Under the pieces are notes generated by a model. The model saw only the letters and a program-made list of their open reading frames with translations, was not told the origin of the DNA and did not search any database. Positions 24,664-32,456 of a stretch of 64,000 nucleotides of DNA are shown here, one piece after another. This DNA comes from Streptomyces olivochromogenes. GTDB taxonomy: Bacteria > Actinomycetota > Actinomycetes > Streptomycetales > Streptomycetaceae. The translations under genes were made by a program, and so were the position numbers. Numbering within the stretch: the stretch's first letter is position 1; each line of letters begins with the position of its first letter. The stretch is taken from the NCBI RefSeq assembly GCF_001514115.1, contig NZ_KQ948461.1, positions 186,001-250,000 on the forward strand, in the 5' to 3' direction.

Positions 24664-25653
24664 ATGGCTACGGGTAATGCGGAGGATATGGTGCAAATCG
24701 GCTACACGATGATGACCGAGCAGGCCGGCCCCCGCGACCTTGTAGAACACGTGGTCGAGGCGGAGCGGGCCGGTTTCGACTTCTCCGTCACGTCCGATCA
24801 CTACTTCCCCTGGCTGGAGTCGCAGGGGCACGCCCCGTACGCGTGGAGCGTGCTCGGCGCCGCCGCCCAGGCGACGGCGCGGATACCGCTCATGACGTAC
24901 GTGACCTGCCCGACGACCCGCTATCACCCTGCCGTCGTCGCGCAGAAGGCGGCGACCCTGCAACTGCTCTCGGAGGGACGGTTCCGGCTCGGGCTCGGCT
25001 CGGGCGAGAACCTCAACGAGCATGTGGTGGGCGGTGGTTGGCCCTCCCCGCAGATCCGTCTTGAGATGCTCGAAGAGGCCGTGGAGATCATCCGCGAGCT
25101 CTTCGGGGGCGGCGACGTGCACCACCGGGGCACACACTTCGAGGTGGCGAACGCCCGGCTGTGGGACCTGCCGGACGAACCGCCCCCGATCGGGGTGGCC
25201 GTATCCGGCAAGCGGTCCTGTTCCCTGGCCGGCCGGCTCGCGGACCTCGTCATCGCCACCGAGCCCGAGCCGGAACTCATCGAGGCCTTCGACCGAAGTG
25301 GCGGCCGGGGCAAACCGCGCGTCGGGCAGCTGCCCGTCTGCTATGACCCGGACCGGGAGGCCGCGGTGGCCCGCGCGCACGGACAGTTCCGCTGGGCCCT
25401 CGGCGGCTGGCCCGTCAACGCCGAACTGCCGGGTCCCTCGGGCTTCGACGGCGCCACCCGGTACGTCACCCCGGAGGACACCGCGGGAGCCATCCCGTGC
25501 GGCGACGACGTCGACACCTTCATGGAGGCGGTCCGGCTCTACGTGGAGGCGGGCTTCACCGAGGTCGCCCTGGTGCAGGTGGGCGGCGACCAGCAACTCC
25601 CGTTCATCGCCTGGGCCGAGAAGACGCTGCTGCCCGCCCTGCGCGAACTCTGA
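24664..25653 (+). CDS. F420-dependent LLM-class oxidoreductase
   Basis: 329 residues, luciferase-like TIM barrel of the F420-dependent glucose-6-phosphate dehydrogenase-like group. Seen: IGYTMMTEQAGPRDLVEHVV, AGFDFSVTSDHYFPWLESQGHAP, TYVTCPTTRYHPAVVAQKAATL, LGLGSGENLNEHV and EEAVEIIRELF. These enzymes transfer hydride between coenzyme F420 and various substrates; the substrate is unknown. GGAGG nine bases before ATG 24664 supports this start over the internal MVQIGY. Preceded by decayed DNA, followed 75 bp on by a small unrelated gene. Confidence 0.92.
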   Translation: MATGNAEDMVQIGYTMMTEQAGPRDLVEHVVEAERAGFDFSVTSDHYFPWLESQGHAPYAWSVLGAAAQATARIPLMTYVTCPTTRYHPAVVAQKAATLQLLSEGRFRLGLGSGENLNEHVVGGGWPSPQIRLEMLEEAVEIIRELFGGGDVHHRGTHFEVANARLWDLPDEPPPIGVAVSGKRSCSLAGRLADLVIATEPEPELIEAFDRSGGRGKPRVGQLPVCYDPDREAAVARAHGQFRWALGGWPVNAELPGPSGFDGATRYVTPEDTAGAIPCGDDVDTFMEAVRLYVEAGFTEVALVQVGGDQQLPFIAWAEKTLLPALREL

Positions 25654-25728
25654 CGACAACGCGACCCGCACACGGTTCGGCTCCGCTCCGCCGGTGCCGG
25701 GCCCGACCAGGAGACGTGAGAGGACACC

Positions 25729-26163
25729 ATGAACAGCACGGCGCACCACCCCGACACCGCGCACAACACCTCGTCATCCCCCGACCCGGCAGATCGGCCG
25801 ACCTCTTCCCCCGAGCTGGTGCAGGTCGTCCTGGACGCCTGCTCCGTCGCGGACGCGGACACCGTGTTGCGCGTCCTGGGTACACGCTTCGCCGAGGAGA
25901 GCGGTGACGACATGCCACGGCACGACAGCACCGCGCGGTCCGACACCTGGACCGGAGCCTTCCTCGTCGGCCGGGACGCGCGTGACGCCACGCTCCCGTC
26001 CGACCTCTCCCTGAACGGTTCCGTCACCGTGGAGCTCCAAGGCGGTCCCGTGGCGGTCGACCGGCTGCGGCAGACCCTCACGTCCGCCTTCGGCGTCCAG
26101 GTGTCCGGGTCCGCCTCCGGCGACCAGGAGATCGACCTACGGCTCCGGCTGACGCACGCGTAG
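25729..26163 (+). CDS. Hypothetical protein, 144 residues
   Basis: Not recognised. The first 30 residues are a low-complexity tail rich in Thr, Ser, His and Pro. The rest has alternating helices and strands (SPELVQVVLDACSVADADTVL; SVTVELQGGPVAVDRLRQTL; DQEIDLRLRLTHA) suggesting a small alpha/beta cytoplasmic domain. No signal peptide or membrane segment. AGAGGACACC supports the ATG. It lies 75 bp after the F420 oxidoreductase, possibly in one transcript. Confidence 0.7.
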   Translation: MNSTAHHPDTAHNTSSSPDPADRPTSSPELVQVVLDACSVADADTVLRVLGTRFAEESGDDMPRHDSTARSDTWTGAFLVGRDARDATLPSDLSLNGSVTVELQGGPVAVDRLRQTLTSAFGVQVSGSASGDQEIDLRLRLTHA

Positions 26164-26196
26164 GCCCACCCGGGGAACGAGCCGCCCCTCGGACCC

Positions 26197-26565
26197 TCAG
26201 ATCTCGTCCTCCATCCGGATCACGTCCCTGAGGTTCTCGTGCGCCTCTCCCGGTTCACCTTCCTGCGCTTCGAGCAGAGCGGCGGCGATGGCGTCCAGCT
26301 TGCGCTGAATCGCTCGCTCGGCCCGTAGTTCCGAATTCTTGAGCAGTGCGAGGAGCAGCAGCGTCACCGCCGTCATGGAGTCCCCGGCGAGCAGGAGCCA
26401 CTCCGTCGCGATTCCGGCGATGTGCACGGCGACAGTGAAGGAAACCAGCACGACACAGAAGACGAAGAAGGCCGGTGAACTGGTCACCGTCGACACCGAC
26501 TCCGCGAATCGTTCGAACCTGCCGCGTCCGGCGCCGCCGCGGTCGGCGGGATGCTGAAGAGTCAT
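26197..26565 (-). CDS. Low-affinity iron permease-like small membrane protein
   Basis: 122 residues. A short basic N-terminus, then FAESVSTVTSSPAFFVFCVVLVSFTVAV and a second membrane helix around MTAVTLLLLALL, followed by KNSELRAERAIQRKLDAIAAALLEAQEGE. The signature (two helices, then Q/K-N-x-x-x-R-x-x-x-A-I-Q-x-K-L-D) is that of the Fet4-like low-affinity iron permease domain, usually 130-140 residues in bacteria. Iron transport by the bacterial members is not proven. ATG 26565 gives the family N-terminus. Confidence 0.75.
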   Translation of the reverse strand: MTLQHPADRGGAGRGRFERFAESVSTVTSSPAFFVFCVVLVSFTVAVHIAGIATEWLLLAGDSMTAVTLLLLALLKNSELRAERAIQRKLDAIAAALLEAQEGEPGEAHENLRDVIRMEDEI

Positions 26566-26911
26566 GGTCCTGCGCGCCCTCCGTTGCGGGGTTCCGGCCC
26601 GACCCGGGTTCCGGCGTTCCGGCCCGACCCGGGCGGAGCTTGCGGCGCGTCGCGAACCTTCCTCGGTGGCGTGGTCGCGCACGCCACCGGGATGAAGGGG
26701 CCGTCACCGGCATCGATCCCGGGGCACTGACCCCGCAGGGCGCCGACCACCGCGACGGACCCGGCGGGCCGGAACACGATTCGTCACCGAGAGCGGACCG
26801 AGCGGCACCGCCACATCCGCCGAGGGGCGACGCCGAGGACCGCGCCCCGAGGCGCTGAAGACCCTGCGCGGGGCGTCGACGACCGTAGCCGGGACGCCCG
26901 GGCCCTGGTCC
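26566..26911. other. Gene-free region with a short direct repeat
   Basis: No convincing gene. The word GTTCCGGCCCGACCCGGG occurs at 26591-26608 and 26616-26633, a 25-bp period. The frames that cross this stretch have no recognisable domain and poor codon character. Confidence 0.6.
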
Positions 26912-27088
26912 TCAGTGCTTGGTCCGCTGGCGGATCTGGCCCGCGGCCCTTTCGGTCATCTCCTGGGCCTTGCCGCGCAGCTGTTCGCCGCGGCCCGCCC
27001 TCTGCATGGACTTGTCGCCCAGGGCCTTGCCGAGGGTCTCCCTCATCTTGCCCCTGAGCTGCTTCGTTCTGGCATTGCCCTTCATCAT
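26912..27088 (-). CDS. CsbD-like stress protein
   Basis: 58 residues, MMKGNARTKQLRGKMRETLG followed by KALGDKSMQRAGRGEQLRGK and AQEMTERAAGQ. The pattern GKxxExxGKxxGDxxxxxxGxxxQxxGKxQE is that of CsbD, a small, very hydrophilic helical protein that in Bacillus belongs to the SigB general stress regulon. Its molecular role is not known. GGAAAG stands eight bases before ATG 27088. The SigB-family sigma factor at 40379-41260 is a plausible regulator but no matching promoter was identified. Confidence 0.8.
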   Translation of the reverse strand: MMKGNARTKQLRGKMRETLGKALGDKSMQRAGRGEQLRGKAQEMTERAAGQIRQRTKH

Positions 27089-27783
27089 CACAGTCGCTTT
27101 CCTCGAGGCCGCCGACGAGTGGGATGCGGCGACATGCCTTTCTTCACCGTGTGGCCAGGAGGTGGACACCGCAAACCGGCATACGCGATTTCACCGTTCG
27201 GGTCACGAACACGGACCCGGGCGTCCCCCTCCTGACGCCCCGGATCCCACGGACCGACGCGTCCGTTCCGTACGACGGTCTGGCGGGATCCGGCGCACCT
27301 CTTGCACGGCCCGGCTGTTGCTGATGTCATATTCAGTCGCAGGTCGGTGACTTTGGCTGATTACGTTTTCGGGTGATCCGAAAGTTTCGGCTACCTTGTG
27401 GCTGCACAGATGTTGATGCCTAAACAAGGTCTGCGTCGATGCCCTTCCCCGGTCTCGGTCGTGTCGATTCATTCCGCATGCCCGTTTCCCGACTCGCCCT
27501 CGTTCCGAGCGGAGTTCGTGTGACCCGACATCGCGTCATGGCATGGACGAGCAGTGCTCTCTCCACCGGTCCTGGTGGCGAGGTCTCCACCGGTTCCGGT
27601 GGCGAGGCGGTCCGCACCACCCCGTAGGTGCCGTCGGTGTCGAACGGACCGCCGCCGGGGCGTCACGCCGTGGACGGCGGGTGGCTCTCCGGCTCGATGA
27701 ATGTCGTCCATCTGCCCGCCTGAGGGTCCTTCGAGCCCGCCGGGCGTTCCCCATCACAGCTGAGTGAAAGCCCCCCATACTCC
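27089..27783. other. Gene-poor region, 695 bp
   Basis: No gene is supported. A locally AT-rich segment (27340-27430) has promoter character. A short frame 27439-27627 (62 codons) contains a duplicated 24-bp unit (starting at 27561 and 27585, encoding STGPGGEV/STGSGGEA), but its start lacks a good Shine-Dalgarno. It is not called. Confidence 0.5.
27378..27390. promoter_or_regulatory. Palindrome CCGAAAGTTTCGG
   Basis: A perfect 13-bp dyad with a single central base in an AT-rich patch about 400 bp upstream of the MFS gene. Inverted repeats containing GAAA-N-TTTC are known LacI-type operator cores upstream of actinobacterial polysaccharide-degradation genes, but no such gene follows. Role unassigned. 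Confidence 0.4.
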
Positions 27784-29064
27784 GTGACCATTCAACTGTA
27801 CGAGGGCCGACCGGCCGGTCGGCATGCCGCCGTACCGCCCGGCAGCCTGCTCCGCCGGGTCTACGCACCGCGGGCCTTCGACGCACTCGCCTTCTCCATG
27901 TCGACGTACGCCATGCCGCTCCTGGTACTGGCCACGACCGAATCCGCCTCGCTGACCGGACTGGCCTTCGCGCTGGAATGGATACCGCGGGTGGCGGCCT
28001 TCGGCCTCGCCGGTGACCTGGTGGACCGGCGCGGGGCCGCCATCGTGTTCTTCCTCGCCTCCTCGGCGCGCGGGGTCCTCGTGGCCGGCGGGAGTATCGC
28101 GCTGATGATGCTGGAACGGGGGACGGCGCAGACTCTCGTCGTGATGGCGCTCGCCGCCGCGACGGGCACCCTGACGCAGTTCAGCTTCATCGCCAACGAA
28201 GCCGTGGGCGCGATCGTGAGCCGCCGTGCGGACACCCAGGCACACAAGGTTCAGGCCGTCCTGATCGGCATCGACCAGACGGCGACGCTCACCGGACCCG
28301 CGCTCGGCGGCGTCCTGCTGCTGGCGGGGCCGACCCACATGCTCGCCGTTCTGAGCGTGCTGTCGTGCCTGGCGGCGGCCCTCGCCCTGCAGACCCCGCC
28401 GACCCCCCTTCGCGGTTCCCAGCCCGGCACCACACAGCGGGGAGCGGGCCTCAAGACGGGCTGGCGGACGCTGCGTTCGCTGCCCGCGCTCGGCTGGCTG
28501 GTGGGTGGCCTGACCGTCTCCAACCTCGCGCTCGGACTGCTCCAGTCCGCCAGCCCGATCATCGTCGTCGAACGCTTCGGTCTGTCCCCGGCGGCCGTCG
28601 GCACCCTCTGGTCGGCAGCCGCGGCCTCCACGCTCCTGACGGTCACCGTCTGCCGCTTCGCGCTCAACCGGCTGGGCCTGTGGGGAGTCGGCGTGGTGTG
28701 CTCCACCGTCGCGTCGGCGGCCTGTCTCGCCCTGGCCCACGCGCCCACGTACACCGCGTACGTCGTCCTCATGGCGCTGTTCATGGCGGGCGACGGCGGC
28801 CTGACCGTCGTCCTGCGCACACTGCGCTCCCTGCTCATCCCGGCCGCGGTCTTCGGCAGCACCCTCTCCCTGACCATCCTGCTTCTGCTGCTGCCCTTCC
28901 CGCTCGCGGGCATCATCGTCGCCCTCACCTCGCCGTGGGCCCTCGACTACGTCATCGCGGTGTGCGCCGCGCTGCAGGCCGTCGCCCTCGGTCTCGCCTT
29001 CCTGCGGCTGCGCACCGACCCGGTCCTGCGCACTCCGGGCAAACCAGCGCAGGTCACGGCTTGA
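27784..29064 (+). CDS. MFS exporter
   Basis: 426 residues with about 12 hydrophobic segments in two bundles of six, separated by a polar loop (PPTPLRGSQPGTTQRGAGLKTG, about 200-225). The motif A region DLVDRRGAAIV follows TM2 (AFALEWIPRVAAFGLAGDLVDRR), as in the macrolide-efflux-like branch of the major facilitator superfamily. Substrate unknown; proton antiport of a small hydrophobic compound is typical. GTG 27784 is the start. The P450 gene follows 128 bp on after a small hairpin, so exporter and P450 may belong together. Confidence 0.88.
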   Translation: MTIQLYEGRPAGRHAAVPPGSLLRRVYAPRAFDALAFSMSTYAMPLLVLATTESASLTGLAFALEWIPRVAAFGLAGDLVDRRGAAIVFFLASSARGVLVAGGSIALMMLERGTAQTLVVMALAAATGTLTQFSFIANEAVGAIVSRRADTQAHKVQAVLIGIDQTATLTGPALGGVLLLAGPTHMLAVLSVLSCLAAALALQTPPTPLRGSQPGTTQRGAGLKTGWRTLRSLPALGWLVGGLTVSNLALGLLQSASPIIVVERFGLSPAAVGTLWSAAAASTLLTVTVCRFALNRLGLWGVGVVCSTVASAACLALAHAPTYTAYVVLMALFMAGDGGLTVVLRTLRSLLIPAAVFGSTLSLTILLLLLPFPLAGIIVALTSPWALDYVIAVCAALQAVALGLAFLRLRTDPVLRTPGKPAQVTA

Positions 29065-29079
29065 ACCACGGCCTGAACC

Positions 29080-29104
29080 AACGGGCGCCCCGCAGCGGCC
29101 CGTT
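29080..29104 (+). terminator. Short hairpin after the MFS gene
   Basis: AACGGGC (29080-29086) and GCCCGTT (29098-29104) form a 7-bp stem with an 11-base loop, 16 bases past the stop. A weak terminator at best. Confidence 0.4.
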
Positions 29105-29192
29105 CGTGTGGTCTGGGGTAGGGTCTGGCACCGGTTCGCAGCCGCTGAAGTGCTACGAACCGGTGGCGGGGAGCGTCGAAGGGCTGCGAACA

Positions 29193-30647
29193 GTGGAATC
29201 CCACATGGGGGACGGCGGAACCACGGACGTGGACGACACGCGGTTGGAGGCGATGACCGCGCAGCCGCTGCTGACCCGGGACTACGAGACGCGCCCCGCG
29301 CTCGTCTACGAGCGGCTGAGGCAGCGGCACGGACCGGTCGCTCCGGTCGATCTGCTGGGCGTACCGGCGTGGTTGGTGCTGGGGTACCGCGAGTCGCTTC
29401 AGGTCCTCCAGGACGACGACGCGTGGCCCAAGGGGCTGGAGAACTGGCGGGCCCGGTCGGAGGGCAGGGTTCCCGCCGACTGGCCGCTCGGACCCTCCCT
29501 GGAGGTGAACCACGTGCTGATCCAGGGCGGTCCCGGCTACCAGCCGCTGCGGACGGCGTGGGACGCGGCGCTCAAGCCCTTCCAGGATCCGCGCCATCCG
29601 CAGACCAAGCGGCTGAAAGCGGCCGTCACCGCCCATGCCGACGAACTGATCACCCTGTTGGGACAGGGCGGTGGCACGGGCGTGGCCGACCTGTCGGCGC
29701 AGTTCGCGCGACCGCTGCCGCTGATGGTGGCCAGTCATCTGCTCGGCTTCCCCGGCTCACAGGGCGACGACGCGCTGATGGACATGTGGCGGGTCCTCGA
29801 CGCGGGGCCGGACGCGGAACCCGCCCTGGAACGCCTGCTGGAGACCCTGGTGGAGCTGGCGGAGGCCAAGCGGACGCGGCCGGGCGACGACTTCCCCTCC
29901 TACCTGCTGGCCGCCCACCCCGACCTCTCCCTCGACGCGCTCGCCCGCGAGCTGTTCATGCTGCTCGGCATGACGTCCGACCACGTCGGCATCCTGATCT
30001 CGAACACCGTGGTCGAGGTCATCGCGGGGGAGGGCAGCGCACGGGCGAGTCTGTCCGCCGGGATGGTCCGGGAGAGCATGAACCGGGTCGTCATGCGCAA
30101 ACCGCCGCTGGTGAACTTCGTACCGAGGTTCGCGGCCAAGGACACTCCCCTCGGCAACTACACGATCCGCGAGGGCGATCCGGTCTGGGTGTCCTCCGCC
30201 GCCGCGCACGCCGATCCCGTCTTCGCCGACCACGCGGTGGCCAACACGGCCGTCAGCACCCGGGCGCACCTCGCGTGGGGCGCGGGCCGACGCCAGTGCC
30301 CGGCACGCGAACTGGCGTCGACGGTCGCGGCGGTGGGGGTGAGCCGCTTGTTCGAGCGCTTCTCCCACCTGGAACTCGCGCTCCCGGTGGACCAACTGCC
30401 CTGGCGGTCCTCCCCGTTCATGCGCGGCCTGCGATCGCTGCCGGTGCGGTACGAACTCGCCTCGCCGGTCGCCCCGTTGGCGCCGGAAGGGCCGGAGCGC
30501 GCCGCGGGCCCGGAGTCCGAAACCCCCGCTGACCCCGATACCCCCGACACCCCCGACGCGTCCGGGACGGCGGCGGCGGACCAGGCCGTCCAGCGCCGCT
30601 CGTCGCTCTGGCGCTACCTGACGGGCCTGATCCGGACGGGCCGTTGA
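29193..30647 (+). CDS. CYP157-like cytochrome P450 lacking ExxR
   Basis: 484 residues from GTG 29193 (AAGGG ten bases upstream); ATG 29205 is the alternative. The heme loop is present as HLAWGAGRRQCPAREL, with the thiolate Cys but Trp in place of the usual Phe. The I-helix region LFMLLGMTSDHVGILISNT lacks the A/G-G-x-D/E-T-T signature. In the K-helix, where nearly all P450s have ExxR, the sequence is RESMNRVVM: Arg sits at +4, not +3. CYP157 members in Streptomyces conservons show the same loss. The C-terminus has a Pro/Asp-rich tail. No conservon genes are adjacent. Catalytic ability and substrate are unknown. Confidence 0.85.
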   Translation: MESHMGDGGTTDVDDTRLEAMTAQPLLTRDYETRPALVYERLRQRHGPVAPVDLLGVPAWLVLGYRESLQVLQDDDAWPKGLENWRARSEGRVPADWPLGPSLEVNHVLIQGGPGYQPLRTAWDAALKPFQDPRHPQTKRLKAAVTAHADELITLLGQGGGTGVADLSAQFARPLPLMVASHLLGFPGSQGDDALMDMWRVLDAGPDAEPALERLLETLVELAEAKRTRPGDDFPSYLLAAHPDLSLDALARELFMLLGMTSDHVGILISNTVVEVIAGEGSARASLSAGMVRESMNRVVMRKPPLVNFVPRFAAKDTPLGNYTIREGDPVWVSSAAAHADPVFADHAVANTAVSTRAHLAWGAGRRQCPARELASTVAAVGVSRLFERFSHLELALPVDQLPWRSSPFMRGLRSLPVRYELASPVAPLAPEGPERAAGPESETPADPDTPDTPDASGTAAADQAVQRRSSLWRYLTGLIRTGR

Positions 30648-30655
30648 GCCTCCGC

Positions 30656-30695
30656 CGCCCGCACCGCCCGCACCGCCCGCACCGCCCGCACCACC
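30656..30695. repeat. Nine-base repeat CGCCCGCAC
   Basis: About four head-to-tail copies of CGCCCGCAC directly after the P450 stop codon. A simple low-complexity repeat with no visible function. Confidence 0.75.
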
Positions 30696-30840
30696 CCGCC
30701 GGGGTGCCGCGGACTCCCGCGCGCGGACGGGCGAGGAGTGGCAAGCGGCGGAGGACGATGCTGGGAGAACCCGTCGCCGGCCCGTCTCGACGCCGTGATC
30801 AACGGCCTGGGGCAGCCCTGGTTCACCGTGCTGCACGGAA

Positions 30841-31125
30841 CTCCCTGGTGCGCGCCACGCCCTTGGTGAAGCGTTCCGGACAGGGCCCCGCCGGGGGAAG
30901 CGCCGAGGTGTCCGCGACGACCTGGGCGAGCTGACCACCCGTGAATTCGAGATCGCCGAGCTGGTGGCGGAGGAACTGAGCAACCAGGCCGTCGCGGCGC
31001 GGCTGCACCTCAGCCGCCGTACGGTCGAGACGCATCCGTCCGCCGTCCACCGCAGGAGCGGGACACCGTCCCGTTCGGCCCTGGACCTCGTCATGACACG
31101 CGCCGCATGCGGCACGGCGGGCTGA
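30841..31125 (+). pseudogene. LuxR-type regulator C-terminal remnant
   Basis: From about 30928 the frame reads ELTTREFEIAELVAEELSNQ and AVAARLHLSRRTVETHPSAV, ending in SGTPSRSALDLVMTRAACGT. This is the LuxR/GerE helix-turn-helix, with HP in place of the usual HL after TVET. The upstream part in the same frame (GEAFRTGPRRGRRGV) only vaguely recalls the end of a LAL-type ATPase regulator, and no start with a Shine-Dalgarno is seen. The remainder is gone. Convergent with the next gene. Confidence 0.6.
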
Positions 31126-31135
31126 ACGGGCGGGG

Positions 31136-32059
31136 TCACAGCGGCAGTTCGAGCACGAGCGGGCGATGGTCGGAGATCCCCGTCGCGGGGGTGCGCACTC
31201 CGCTCGCCGCTGCCACGTCGACGCCGCTCGCGAGCACATGGTCGAACTGCACGATCGGACGGTGCGCGGGATAGGTCGGGATGCGGGCCAGATCCCGCCA
31301 ACCGCGGGGCGACGGTGGAGTGCGGGCCTTGCGGGGCGCGTTCAGTACGACCCCGGGCACGGCGCCGACCAGGTTGAAGTCGCCCAGCAGCACATGGGGT
31401 GAGGGCATGTCGGCGATCCACTCGCGGACGGCGAGCAGCTGTCCGATGTTCCATCCCGGTACGAACGACAGGTGCACCGCCACCGCCGTGAACGGACCAC
31501 CCGGCCCCTCCAGTACGGCGGCCAGCGCGGCCCGTGGCTGGTCCCGTACCAAGGTGAGCCCGGGCCGCCCGGCCATCCGCAGGGGCATACAGAGGGGCGC
31601 CGGGGCCAACCGCCGGGCCCGCCAGTCCCGTACCGGAAACCGGGAGAGCAACGCGATCCCGTGCGAGGGGACATCCGTGGCCGAGCCGACGTCCTGCGGG
31701 CCGTACACCCGCAGTCCCGGTTCGGCCGGGTCGCGGATCCACCCACGATCCGCTGTGCAACGGGCGTGGATCGCGCTCGCGTAGCGCCAGTGCTTCAGCC
31801 CCGCCGCGTCGGCGGCGACCGACGCCTGGTCGGCTCCGCCCGATCGCTCCTGGAGGCGGTCCAGTTCCTGCAACGCCAGGACATCGGCGTCCAGGGACCG
31901 GACGGCTCGGGCGAGCGGTCCTTCGGCCGGGTTCGCGGCAGGGGAGAGGGGCTCTCCGTCCGGCAGCGGCCGGCCGTGCAGCACATTGAACGTCGCGAGC
32001 CGCACCGGCCGACGGCGCGTTCCCTGATCCCGCTGACTTCGCTGATTCTGCTGATTCAT
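31136..32059 (-). CDS. Endonuclease/exonuclease/phosphatase-family protein
   Basis: 307 residues. The EEP (DNase I-like) fold motifs occur in order: RLATFNVLHGR, ADVLALQELDRL (metal-binding Glu), HGIALLSRFPV, TAVAVHLSFVPG, HVLLGDFNLVG, FDHVLASG and GISDHRPLVLE (catalytic Asp-His). It cleaves phosphodiester or phosphomonoester bonds; nuclease or lipid phosphatase roles are both possible. No signal peptide is seen from ATG 32059 (MNQQNQRSQ), which is preferred to a longer start at 32257 that would overlap the protease promoter region. It is divergent from the thermolysin-type gene. Confidence 0.85.
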   Translation of the reverse strand: MNQQNQRSQRDQGTRRRPVRLATFNVLHGRPLPDGEPLSPAANPAEGPLARAVRSLDADVLALQELDRLQERSGGADQASVAADAAGLKHWRYASAIHARCTADRGWIRDPAEPGLRVYGPQDVGSATDVPSHGIALLSRFPVRDWRARRLAPAPLCMPLRMAGRPGLTLVRDQPRAALAAVLEGPGGPFTAVAVHLSFVPGWNIGQLLAVREWIADMPSPHVLLGDFNLVGAVPGVVLNAPRKARTPPSPRGWRDLARIPTYPAHRPIVQFDHVLASGVDVAAASGVRTPATGISDHRPLVLELPL

Positions 32060-32228
32060 CGTCAGGCCAGTGTCCCGGTATCGGTCCGGTCCGCGGTAAC
32101 CGGCGTGAGCAGCTTTCCATATCCGTGAACCCACGCCACCCACGCCACCCGGACCGTCCGGCACCGGCCGAAAAGCGCCCTGAGCCGGGGCGAACATCCA
32201 GCAAGCAATAGCCAATTTCAGCCTTTGC

Positions 32229-32248
32229 TTTGTCATCGCCATGACAAA
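32229..32248. promoter_or_regulatory. Palindrome TTTGTCAT-N4-ATGACAAA
   Basis: Perfect 8-bp arms around CGCC, in an AT-rich patch about 210 bp upstream of the protease start and 170 bp from the divergent EEP gene. It is a good candidate binding site for a dimeric regulator of the protease gene. Confidence 0.55.
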
Positions 32249-32456
32249 ACTGTGCATGCGATGCCAGTCTGCTCTTGAACGTTCACCGTTCCTTCACACC
32301 CCCCACCTGTCGCGCGCCGCTGAGTTCCGACACACCCCTCGTGGGTCACCTCGTGCAGCGCCCTTCCCTGTCCAGCGCGTTGCCAGCCGGCCACACCCTG
32401 CCGGCCCGCTCTCTCGGCCTCGACCACGGGCCGATCGTCGCCAGAAGGAGAAGTCC

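Noticed and set aside
27378..27390. Xylanase-type operator (GAAA-N-TTTC)
   Set aside because: The dyad resembles it, but no glycoside hydrolase or LacI regulator follows, so only the palindrome is reported.
27439..27627. A 62-codon frame with STGxGGE repeats
   Set aside because: The start lacks a well-placed Shine-Dalgarno, the repeat is a recent 24-bp duplication, and the opposite strand is equally open; evidence is too weak to call a gene.
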